Source: Gongronella butleri (taxonomy: Eukaryota; Mucoromycota; Mucoromycetes; Mucorales; Cunninghamellaceae). Taken from it: 64,000 bases of DNA. The notes under the pieces were generated by a model. The model was given only the letters and a program-made list of their open reading frames with translations. It was not told the DNA's origin and ran no database searches. This document shows positions 10,920-20,339 of this stretch, piece after piece (within the stretch, counting starts at the first letter, position 1; each line of letters starts with the position of its first letter). Location of the stretch: assembly GCA_025201375.1 (NCBI GenBank), contig JAIWZP010000062.1:62001-126000 (forward strand), in the 5' to 3' direction. A program made the position numbers and the translations under genes.

Positions 10920-13900
10920 ATGGCACGCTGGCTGGTTTTCCTGTCTGTGGCTGTAATGCTGTTCTGCGCCCTAGAGGTGCAAGCGGCGGTCATGTCTATT
11001 GACTATGGCACCGAATGGTTCAAGGTGGGCCTCATCAAGCCCGGGATGCCCCTTGATGTTGCGCTCAACAAGGACTCGAAGCGCAAGACGCCCTCGGTGG
11101 TGACCATTCGCAACAATGAGCGCATCTATGGGTCCGACGCGGTCTCATTGGTAAGCCTTTTTGTGCTTTGAAAGCGCACGGATCGCTCAATTGCTTTTTT
11201 TTTTAGGCTGGCCGCTTCCCTCAATTGACGTATTTCAACCTCAAGAGTATCCTGGCCAAGCCGTACGACGATGTTCACGCGCAAGAGTATCGCCACCGTT
11301 TCCAAAACGAGATGATCTTGGACGAGGCGCGTGAGATGCCTTCTTTCTTGCACAATGGCACCGAGCCCCTGACTGTTGAGGAGCTGATTGCGTACCAATT
11401 CCAGAATGCGCGTTCCCAAGCGATTGCTACGGCCGGCGAGGACGTCAAGGATGTCGTCATCACTGTAAAGGACACCATTGAGCCTTCTTTTGCACCAAAA
11501 TGCTCATTTTTGATCTTTTTTTTCCATTTGTCAGGTCACGCCCTTCGCCACGCAACACGAACGTCAAGCGATCCTGGATGCCGCGGAATTGGCCGGTCTC
11601 AATGTTCTGTCGCTCATGCACGATGAAACAGCTGGTATGAAAAGGAAAAAAAAACCAAGGAAAAGGGGAGAAAATGTGTGCTTATGCTGCCTTTTTGGAT
11701 GTTTAGTGGCATTGAATTACGCGTTGAATCGTCAATTCTCGAGCACGCCTGAATACCACATTTTCTATGATATGGGTGCGGGGTCGACGGTGGCGTCGAT
11801 TGTGTCGTTTTCCGAGGTGCAGATTAAGGAGGGCAAGCGCAACAAGACGTACCCGCAATTGGAAGTGATGGCTGTTGGTTTTGATCGCACGTTGGGCGGG
11901 CACGAGTTTGATGTGCGTTTGCAAAAGTTGCTTGCGGACGCGTTCATGGATCAAAACAAGGGCAAGGTCAGCACGAGCATTTATGACTCGCAGGGTGCGA
12001 TGACGCGCTTGCTCAAGGAGGCGACACGTGTCAAGCAGATCCTAAGCGCCAACACCGAGACCACGGCGTCTGTCGAGGGCTTGCACGAGGAAAAGGACTT
12101 CCGTCTCAAGGTGACGCGTCGCCAACTGGAGTCACTGTCGGCCGATTTGCTCGACCGCGTCGCTGGTCCCATCACCAACGCACTCAACCTCGCCAACATG
12201 ACCATCAATGACATCCAATCCGTCGTCCTAGTTGGCGGTAATGTTCGTATGCCGTCCGTGGAGAACAAACTTGTTGCCATTACCGAACCTCATCGCATTG
12301 CCAAGAATGTCAATGCCGATGAGGCTGCCGTCCTTGGTGCCGCCTTCCACGGCGCATCCCTCAGTAACCAATTCCGCTTGACAAAGGAAATCAAGATCAA
12401 GGACATCACCTCCTTCCCCATTGACGTCGACTATGACAGCGAACCCGATGGTGATGAAGGTAAAAAAGAAAAAACGAGAAAAAATCGCTGAGGGCCAACG
12501 GACTCATTATTTTTTTCCATGTCTTTTCTTTTCCACGTAGAACATGTGACCCTCTTCAAGGCATATGACACGCTCAACACGCGCAAGACGATGACTTTTA
12601 AGCGCACGACGGATTTTGAATTCACCGTGAACTATGCGCCGAGCGAGGGCGTCCCTGCCTCTGTCTTGGACAAGATTGGCCGCGTCAAGGTGTCTGGTTT
12701 GACGGCTGCCATGGACAAATACAAGGAAGATATCAAGGTGGCTGAAAAAGCGCCCAAAGTGCGTGTTGTCTTTGAAATGTCGCCCTCTGGCCTTCTTTCG
12801 GTGTCCGAGGCGTATCTCAATGTCGAATTGCGCAAATCCTTTGCTGGTAAGGAGGCCTCAGATCGCGTCCATTTTTGCGAGCTCCTTTTTTAATATTCAT
12901 TTTTCATGGTTTTAGACAAAGTCAAATCGTTCTTTGGAGGCAAGGAAGGTGAAGAAGTGGCCAACAATGAGACAAAGTCCACCACCACTGAAGAGCCTGC
13001 GGCCGACGCGAAGCCCGCCAAGGAAGCCGATGCTCCTGACGCGGCTGCCAACGCCAAAGACGCCCAAAAGAATGATCCTGTCATGACCAAGGTGGCTCTT
13101 CAAGTTGAATTCATCCCTCAAGGTCCCCAGCCCTTGTCTGCCTCTGCCAAAAAGGCCGCGATCCACCGGTAATAATGAAAAAAAAAGTGTGAAATGGACG
13201 CGCATCTGACCTTTTTTCCTCTTGTTTTACATTTTTTTTCAAAGTATCAAGACATTGGACGCGCTCGACAAGATGAAGCGTCTTCGTGAGGAAGCGCGCA
13301 ACAACCTCGAGTCGTTTGTGTACCGCACTATGGACTTTTTGTACGACGACACGGTGGCGATTGTGGCCACCGAGGAGCAATTGGAGCACTTGCGTGAGCA
13401 GCTGTCCGAGACGTCCGATTGGATTTACGATGATGGCGAGCACGCCGATACCAAGGCATACCTTGATCGCTACCAAAAATTGCTTGCCTTGGAGACGCCC
13501 ATCGCGTCTCGTCGCCAAGAGCACCTACTCCGCGCTGAAACCAACCAGGTGGTGCCACAGAGCGTCGAACGCGCACAATTGTTCGTCCAGAGCATCCGTG
13601 AGATGCCCGACGAAGATCGCTATCACACGGACGATGAGCTTGACGCGCTGACCAAGGTGATTGATGCCGCCCACCAATGGCATACCACCAAGTTGGAGGC
13701 CCAATTGGCCCTCACGCCCATCGATGAGCCCGTGCTCACCTCCAAGCTCGCCACCGCCAAGGCCAAGGAGCTCGATGACGCGCTCGCCGCCCTGTTGCGC
13801 AAGAAGAAGCCAAAGAAGAAGGCCGCCAACAAAACTAGCGAAGCTCCCACTCCCGAGCCAGAACAAAAACCCGACACTGCCAAGGACGACCAGGCCCCAC

Positions 13901-13953
13901 CCGCCGAGGAATCCCAAAAGCATCAAGAGGATCACGATCACGACGAGCTCTGA
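10920..13953 (+). CDS. LHS1: ER-lumenal Hsp70-like chaperone Lhs1/HYOU1 (Grp170)
   Basis: Seven exons: 10920-11150, 11207-11464, 11535-11634, 11707-12459, 12541-12846, 12916-13168 and 13245-13953 (869 aa). The first 22 residues form a signal peptide (MARWLVFLSVAVMLFCALEV), and the protein ends in HDEL, the ER retrieval signal. The ATPase domain (about 23-440) carries the phosphate-1-like SIDYGTEWFKVGL, the phosphate-2 block FYDMGAGSTVASIV and VVLVGGNVRMPSVE. An acidic, Ala/Lys-rich loop (about 545-600) interrupts the substrate domain, and a long helical lid follows, as expected for Grp170. In the known family it is a nucleotide exchange factor and holdase for Kar2/BiP during translocation. 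An in-frame ATG 18 codons upstream (10866) would spoil the signal peptide, so 10920 is preferred. Confidence 0.96.
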
Positions 13954-14072
13954 TTTTATCGTTTTCCTAACTGTAGATAGGCTTCCCTGGATGAAGCCCC
14001 TCTTTCCCCTCCCTTTTTTTCTTTCTTTTTCTTTCGTTTCCACTTGTATAGTTGTTTTTATTTCTGCAATCC

Positions 14073-14078
14073 AATAAA
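14073..14078 (+). terminator. Poly(A) signal of LHS1
   Basis: AATAAA lies about 120 bases after the LHS1 stop codon on the same strand. Confidence 0.6.
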
Positions 14079-14445
14079 AGGTTAGATTTCTTTTTTTTTT
14101 TCTCTATTTTCGCTCTTTATCATACTCCCCTTTTGGTTCAAATGCATGGAGGTCCTCTGTTTTTTCTAAATGAATCCGCACTTGGAAAGATGTCTCGTGT
14201 TCCTGATCCCTGAACCGTTGATGTGCCATGGCGACCGCGGAACAAGTTTGGACAGTTCCGCATCATGCAAAAAGAAGGCTGCGGAAAAATGTAAGTGAGG
14301 TGACACAGGCGCGTGACCTAAAACGAGTATGCCATAAATGGACACAGGGCTGAAATGCCGCACCTTTTTTTTTTTTTTCTCACTCTTTTCTCACTCTTTT
14401 TGTCGTTTTTTTCTGGATACCCCCCTCCATTTTTCATTACAGCTT

Positions 14446-16539
14446 ATGCTTCGCCTTCCAAACGAACTCTTGACACTAATATTTGAACACCTGTCGACCA
14501 AAGAGTGGAAGCAATTGCGCCTTGTGCGTCGAGTTTGGAGCTCGTTGGTCGGCCCCCTCCTGTTTTATCGCACTGCGGTCTGTATGGCACAACCTCCACT
14601 GGCTGTATGCGTGCCTGCATACTTTCTGACGACGCAGCCACTCGGTGTTGACGCGACATACAGCGCCATGGTGCACGAGCTTGTCATTTATTTCCACGGC
14701 ACGCAAAATGAGGCGAGTCAGGTCCCCAGCTTGCAAACGGCGTTCCCCAACGTGGAGCGCGTTCTTGTCGTGCTGCAGGACGATTGGGTGCATTGTCCGC
14801 TGGTCGATCATTCGCCTCAAAAGAGCACGTTTACCATCTCGTCGCTTTATCGCTATGGAACGTGGCATCGGCTCCGCGATTTTCAATGGCCCACCGTCCA
14901 CGCAATGAGTCTGCACGGCGACCTCAACACGTACGCCGTTCACAACGATTTTCTACGCTGCTTTGCACACGTCTCGCATCTCGACATTAGCAATTATCCG
15001 CTCGATTTTTTCGTTTTTCAAAATTTGCAAGCGCGCTGCGTGCATCTCGAGTCCCTGGCATGTCGCATCATCATGTCGCGCTACCTTAACCAGCTGACCT
15101 TTGGCCTAAACGAAGGCCACATGCTTCCCGGGGACGGCGCAAATGCTGCCAAAGGCGTTTCCACAAAGCAATGGCGAAACCTGCACACCCTCGAAGTGAC
15201 CGCCGATTTGTATCAAGATCTCGCACTAAGACTCTTGTGTTACATTGCCGTCACCATGCCGAGGCTAGCACAACTTGCTTTTGCCACGCCGAAATCCGCC
15301 CTGCCCGTGCGTCAACAATCGCTCTTGTTGCTCTATCGCCATTTTGCCCATATTCTCGCCAGGAACCCCTTTTCCAAGTTGACACACGCCACCATGCGCG
15401 GCTTGCACTTGACCATTGCCACGGCGCACCTGCTGTTTCTCAATGCCACGCAATTGACTTCACTCAAGCTCATTGACACGCCGTCGCGCTTCTGCACCAA
15501 TGTCATCACCAGCGAGACCGACAGTGCTGTGTCCATTGACCTAGAAAATGACAATGCCGACATGCAAGAGCGTGATCAAGGGCAACAGGACGTGCAAGAA
15601 TGGCCGTCTCACCTGCTACCAATGGCTGCACCGCGTCAATTGCACCTGCACATGGCCTATACCAATGCCATCCCATCTTTGCTCGATCTCGCTTCCTCGC
15701 AAGTCGCTGCACACGTTGAGCATCTCATGATTACCTCATCGCGACTTGGAGGCAGGGATGACGAGGCACAGAAAATGTCGGCACGTCGACCTCTCGATGT
15801 GTATTTTAAGACGCGTCGCGACACGTCGAATAGCGCGTTCATTCAATCTCCGCATGTAGAGCGCGACACGCGCGCTCCGTCACCAGCCTTTATGCCAACC
15901 GATGCTCCATGTTTCCCTTGCCTGAAACACATCACGATCAAAAACACGACAATCGACGACACGCGCATTTTTCCCTTTTTGACCATCAAGGACGACGTTC
16001 TGTTTTCCGCAACGGCACCGCCACCTTGCTCGCTCAAGTCTGTCTTTTTGCAGAAATGCCGCCTTCACGACGATGATACGCACGTGCTGGGTGCCGCATC
16101 CAATTCGGCATTTTCTGCCGGACCGACGTCTTTACTCTCTTTGCCGGACAATGCGCGTCTCTGGGTCGATCTACTTCGCACCTTTCCACACAAAGATACC
16201 CGCCTGGCATGGCTCTGGTTCCCAGAGGCCGATCTCGACCATTGCTGCGCGCATCAACTTTCATTGATTGACAACACGGGCCACTGGAAAGATGACCCTG
16301 TAAACACCGTTTTGTTGCTCCAGACGGCGCCATGGCATCACAATGCGACTTCCGCGTGTAAAGTTGTGTATCAGGACCCACGCAGCCCTGTCAGTGTGTG
16401 CGAATCGGCATTGGACCCCTTGGCAGCCTTAGAGTCCGTCAGAACAGCCATCCATCCGCTGCCTGTACGCGCCGCCGTCATCCTTTGCTGCAGTGCCAAC
16501 TCTTTGCAGGCAACTTTCTCCACTTCGTCCCCTTTGTAG
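14446..16539 (+). CDS. F-box/leucine-rich-type protein
   Basis: A single uninterrupted frame of 697 codons from the ATG at 14446. It opens with LRLPNELLTLIFEHLSTKEW and LRLVRRVWSSLVGPLLFYRT, a good F-box (Skp1-binding) match in residues 1-45. The rest has irregular Leu-rich segments such as LQTAFPNVERVLVVL, HVSHLDISNYPLDFF and HLEHLMITS-like runs, consistent with a degenerate LRR substrate-binding region. Such proteins normally recruit targets to SCF ubiquitin ligases; the target is unknown. The ATG lies just after TTACAG, an intron-acceptor-like sequence behind a T tract, so a 5' leader intron is possible. The architecture resembles the protein at 57057-58820, but pairwise similarity was not measured. 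It directly precedes the repeat island. Confidence 0.8.
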   Translation: MLRLPNELLTLIFEHLSTKEWKQLRLVRRVWSSLVGPLLFYRTAVCMAQPPLAVCVPAYFLTTQPLGVDATYSAMVHELVIYFHGTQNEASQVPSLQTAFPNVERVLVVLQDDWVHCPLVDHSPQKSTFTISSLYRYGTWHRLRDFQWPTVHAMSLHGDLNTYAVHNDFLRCFAHVSHLDISNYPLDFFVFQNLQARCVHLESLACRIIMSRYLNQLTFGLNEGHMLPGDGANAAKGVSTKQWRNLHTLEVTADLYQDLALRLLCYIAVTMPRLAQLAFATPKSALPVRQQSLLLLYRHFAHILARNPFSKLTHATMRGLHLTIATAHLLFLNATQLTSLKLIDTPSRFCTNVITSETDSAVSIDLENDNADMQERDQGQQDVQEWPSHLLPMAAPRQLHLHMAYTNAIPSLLDLASSQVAAHVEHLMITSSRLGGRDDEAQKMSARRPLDVYFKTRRDTSNSAFIQSPHVERDTRAPSPAFMPTDAPCFPCLKHITIKNTTIDDTRIFPFLTIKDDVLFSATAPPPCSLKSVFLQKCRLHDDDTHVLGAASNSAFSAGPTSLLSLPDNARLWVDLLRTFPHKDTRLAWLWFPEADLDHCCAHQLSLIDNTGHWKDDPVNTVLLLQTAPWHHNATSACKVVYQDPRSPVSVCESALDPLAALESVRTAIHPLPVRAAVILCCSANSLQATFSTSSPL

Positions 16540-16571
16540 CTTTGTTATAAAAAAGTCATCGTACAAAATAT

Positions 16572-18240
16572 TTTCGGGTAAAATATTATTTTGGCTTTGA
16601 GTTTTCACTAGCAAATACGAATATCGAGATTTCTCAAGACTGAGTGATCCGATTTCCAAAAAAAAAAAAAAAAAAAAACTTGGAATCATTGTAGTTGTAA
16701 GTCGATTATCCACTGGTCTTAAAAACATGGATCCATATAATCAGACACATTGGGAGAATCGCGTAAACTATTACTTTGGCACTGGTTTTCACTAGCAAAC
16801 ACAAATCTCGAGATTCCTCAGGACTGTGTGATCGGATCCGCGAAAAACAATTAACACCGCTAAATACTTAGGTCAACCATCAACTAGTCCAAATTTGGGA
16901 CTAGAGGATCAAGTTTCTGAGGAAGTGCCAGTTTCGTAGGCCTAAAGGGGTAAAATTACCACCATTTGGTCTCGTATCGCGACAACGACTGAGCGCCCCG
17001 ACGCGTGAATCACATCAAATGAATCAACGGTCAAACGCGGTAAAAGCGCTTGTGGTTTGGGGATATCGCGTCGAGTTCTGGGCGATTGAGTCTTTACGGG
17101 TCGTTTTGATCCTGTTTTGGCCCTGAATTAAAGAAAAATGCATTTACTTAGGACTGCGTGATCCGATTTCTGAAAAAAACTTGGAATCATTGAAGTTTTG
17201 GGTGGAGTATCCACTAGTCTGAATTTGGCGCCATGCGGTCAATCACATCGGGAGAAACGCGTAAAATATTATTTGGCTCTGGGGTTTCACTAGCAAACAC
17301 TAATCTTGAGATTTCTCGAGACGGAGCGATCCGATTCGCGAAATAAATTAACACCGTTGAAGAAATGGATCTACTCTCAACTGGTACAAATTTGGGGCCA
17401 GATGAGTAAGTTTCTGAAGAAGCGTCAGTTTCATATGCGTAAATGGGGTACGATCAGCAGCATTTTGCCTCGTACTGCGGCAACACCTGAGAGCCTCCCC
17501 ACGTGACTCGCCTCAAATGAATCGGTGGTCAAATGCGGTAAAAGCGCTTGTGGTTTGGGGATATCGCTTCACGTTTTCGGCGAGTTAGCCTTAAGGGTTC
17601 TTTTGGATCCTGGTTTGGCCCAGACTTTATGAAAAATGCATTTTCTCAGGACTGAGTGATCCGATCTGGGAAAAAAATTGACCTTGTTGGATTTTTGAGT
17701 CGGGTATCCACTGACCTGAATTTGGATTCAGATAATCAGCCTCATCGAGAGAAACGCGTAAAATATTATTTTGCACTGGGGTTTCACTACCAAACATGAA
17801 TCACGATCTTTCTCGCGACTGAGTGATCCGATTCGCGAAAAAAACGTAACAACACTGAAGAATTGGGTCTACCATCAACTGGTCCAAATTTGGGACCAGA
17901 TGAGCACGTTTTTGATGAAGCGCCAGTTTCATATCATAGGCGTAAATGGGGTAAGATCGACACCATTTGGTCTCGTACTGCGACAACGGCTGAGCGTTCC
18001 GACACGTGAATCACCTCAAATGAATCAGCGGGCAAACGCGGTAAAAGCGCTAGCGGTTTTTTGGGGATTTCGCGTCGAGATCTCGGCGATTTAGCCTTCA
18101 GGTACCGTTTTGATCCTGTTTTGGCCATGAATTTACGAAACATACCGTACATGCTCTCAGGAATGAGAGATCCGATCTCTGAATAAAATTGACGTCGTTG
18201 ACGTTTCGTGTTCAGCATCCTCTAGCTCAAATGTAGAACC
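16572..18240. repeat. Diverged tandem array, unit about 0.5 kb
   Basis: The phrase CGCGTAAAATATTATT, then TTTCACTAGCAAACAC and a block ending GAGTGATCCGATT, recurs starting near 16572, 16757, 17251 and 17749. The first unit is short (~185 bp) and the next three are ~490-500 bp. Each full unit contains the 'GTGATCCGAT' block twice: once followed by AACACCGTTGAAG and ATCAACTGGTCCAAATTTGG, once followed by a TTGGAATCATTG-like block and ATCCACTAGTCTGAATTTGG. Units differ by many substitutions. No coding frame runs through the array. Confidence 0.85.
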
Positions 18241-18466
18241 CGATGAACACGATCCGGAGGATGCGCCCTGCAAAAAGGAAGCAAGGTTACTGTAGTTCCA
18301 TTATTATTTTTTTCATGGTGGCGTACGCAACAACGACCCAACATATCGACGCGCGCGCGAGTCATTTCAAATGAATACAGTACCATACGGTATGTGATCA
18401 AAGACGGTGAAATCTTTTGCGTTTTGATGACATCGAGTTGAGATCTCGACGAGTTGGCGTGGTTTT

Positions 18467-18488
18467 TACAGTACTGTACAGTACTGTA
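18467..18488. repeat. Perfect 22-bp ACTGTA-type palindrome
   Basis: The 22 bases equal their own reverse complement and consist of two copies of the 11-mer TACAGTACTGT joined at its centre. The site lies just outside the left end of the foldback element. Related ACTGTA palindromes occur at 53405-53610. Confidence 0.8.
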
Positions 18489-19004
18489 ATTCGAGCGATC
18501 GAGACGAGATCCACTTTGTCTTGTCTCGTCTCGACAAAATTTTCGGTCATCTCGATCTACTACTGTAGATCGACATTCTCCTCGTGGCCGAGATCATCGC
18601 CGACTTTGAATTTTGGGGTACGATTTATCCTTTTTTGGAGTCCTCCCTTTTTTTTATGCCGTCGTTCCCCACCATATATTTTATTCTCTTTTTTTTTTCT
18701 TTTGTTTTTTTGCAAGTTTGCATGCACAGATCATCTTCCTCCTCATGGAGGAGACAGAAGTGAGCAGTCGTCGTGTTTTACTTTAGTTGCAAAGGTGCAT
18801 TTCTTTATGTTTCTGTGAAAGCGTCCGACGTTGTTTGACCATACAGTCCACTTATCATATACAGTATAGAACGCATCGCACTAAAAAACGACATGTCACA
18901 AGAGAGAAAAGAGACGTGCGAGAGAGAAGGCTGGAAAAAAAGTCGCAACTACAGTATTGAATGAGTGACGACGAGCGACTGTGCTTGTGAGAAGCCGTTC
19001 TACT

Positions 19005-19424
19005 GTACAGTGCCCGGACAAAAAAAAGTTTCGCTGTGCATAATTCTCTGCAGTGCAAGGTATCAATTAATCGCGTTAATCTCTGCTGTATTGATCAATA
19101 ATGGCTCCAGTGATATGAAATTTTGCAGGAACAATGATTTAAAAGTAAAAAAGCAATTCTAAAATTATGAAATGGCTATGCCAAGCGGGTATTGAAATAG
19201 ATCAAAAAAGGGATACCTGACGCGTCACGCGACGCGACGCGTACCTACGCGTATACAATGGCCTGTGGAGATGAATTGACGTTATGAACACCATCTCCAA
19301 TTTTTTTGCAACGAGTGCAATGATGCCTAATTGTATTTTAAGAATCAATTCCATGTTACATGCATTGCATCGGTGCTGTGATCGAATAATGTAAAATCAT
19401 CATGTGACACGCTTCACGCGTCAG
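19005..19424 (+). repeat. Left inner arm of the foldback element
   Basis: Starts GTACAGTGCCCGGAC and ends near TTCACGCGTCAG. Contains a cluster of ACGCGT/CGCGTCGC-type motifs around 19217-19254. It pairs with 19594-20014 in inverse orientation. Confidence 0.85.
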
Positions 19425-19593
19425 TTGCATCTGGAATAACAATTGCCATCTCTGTTATCTAATTTTAATCCCTAGTTGGCTTAAAACCATTGTACTTATT
19501 TAATTTGAAGGACTAGAATAGACTGTTATCGATTGGTTGACCAGTAGGAGCACTACGACCATGTTACGAAGGAAATCGCGACTTTTGACGCGT

Positions 19594-20014
19594 CTGACGC
19601 GTGACGCGTGTCACATGATGAATTTTACATTATTCGATCACAGCACCGATGCAATGCATGTAACATGGAATTGATTCTTAAAATACAATTAGGCATCATT
19701 GCACTCGTTGCAAAAAAATTGGAGATGGTGTTCATAACGTCAATTCATCTCCACAGGCCATTGTATACGCGTAGGTACGCGTCGCGTCGCGTGACGCGTC
19801 AGGTATCCCTTTTTTGATCTATTTCAATACCCGCTTGGCATAGCCATTTCATAATTTTAGAATTGCTTTTTTACTTTTAAATCATTGTTCCTGCAAAATT
19901 TCATATCACTGGAGCCATTATTGATCAATACAGCAGAGATTAACGCGATTAATTGATACCTTGCACTGCAGAGAATTATGCACAGCGAAACTTTTTTTTG
20001 TCCGGGCACTGTAC
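19594..20014 (-). repeat. Right inner arm of the foldback element
   Basis: Reverse complement of the left inner arm over ~420 bp. It ends with GTCCGGGCACTGTAC. The single clear indel is one extra T next to the spacer side (AAATTC against AAATC). Confidence 0.85.
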
Positions 20015-20339
20015 TGAGCAAATTAGAGCAAGAGAGACAGACCGTAATATCATGAAAAGATACGTAAAAACTATTGCTTTTGGTCGATCTAAGGACCGAG
20101 CACGCGGAAAAAAAAAGGGGAGGACTCCAAAAAAGGATAAATCGTACCCTAAAATTCAAAATTGGCTCATCATCGAGCGAGATTCGTCGAGAATGTCATA
20201 TGAGCTCATGAGGACATGACAAAACTCCAGCATTTTTCTTCAAAATTTTGCCTGGTGGTGGAGTGAAAAAAATCCACCAAAAAAAGTCGACACAAAGACA
20301 AGTGAGTTACATAATACTACTGTAAAACTACTGTACGAC

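Larger units (their letters stand above)
18575..20200. mobile_element. Large foldback (long inverted repeat) element
   Basis: Two inverted arms face each other across a spacer of about 170 bp. Inner arms 19005-19424 and 19594-20014 are nearly identical by eye (one indel and a few mismatches near the spacer). Outer arms are also related: GAATTTT(G/A)GGGTACGATTTATCC and TTTTTTGGAGTCCTCCC at about 18607-18650 are found reversed at about 20110-20157, with more divergence beyond. The left side has ~350 bp between inner and outer arms, the right side only ~90 bp, so the arms are asymmetric. No frame resembles a transposase. This fits a foldback-type or MITE-like non-autonomous element, or an inverted duplication; which one is not settled. 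Confidence 0.75.

Noticed and set aside
13525..14043. Antisense frame of 172 codons over the LHS1 end
   Set aside because: Val/Leu/Gly-rich mirror of the charged LHS1 tail; no start context or domain.
19857..20159. Possible transposase in the foldback element
   Set aside because: The frames on both arms are simply the same inverted sequence translated from each strand; at most 100 codons, no DDE or other motif.
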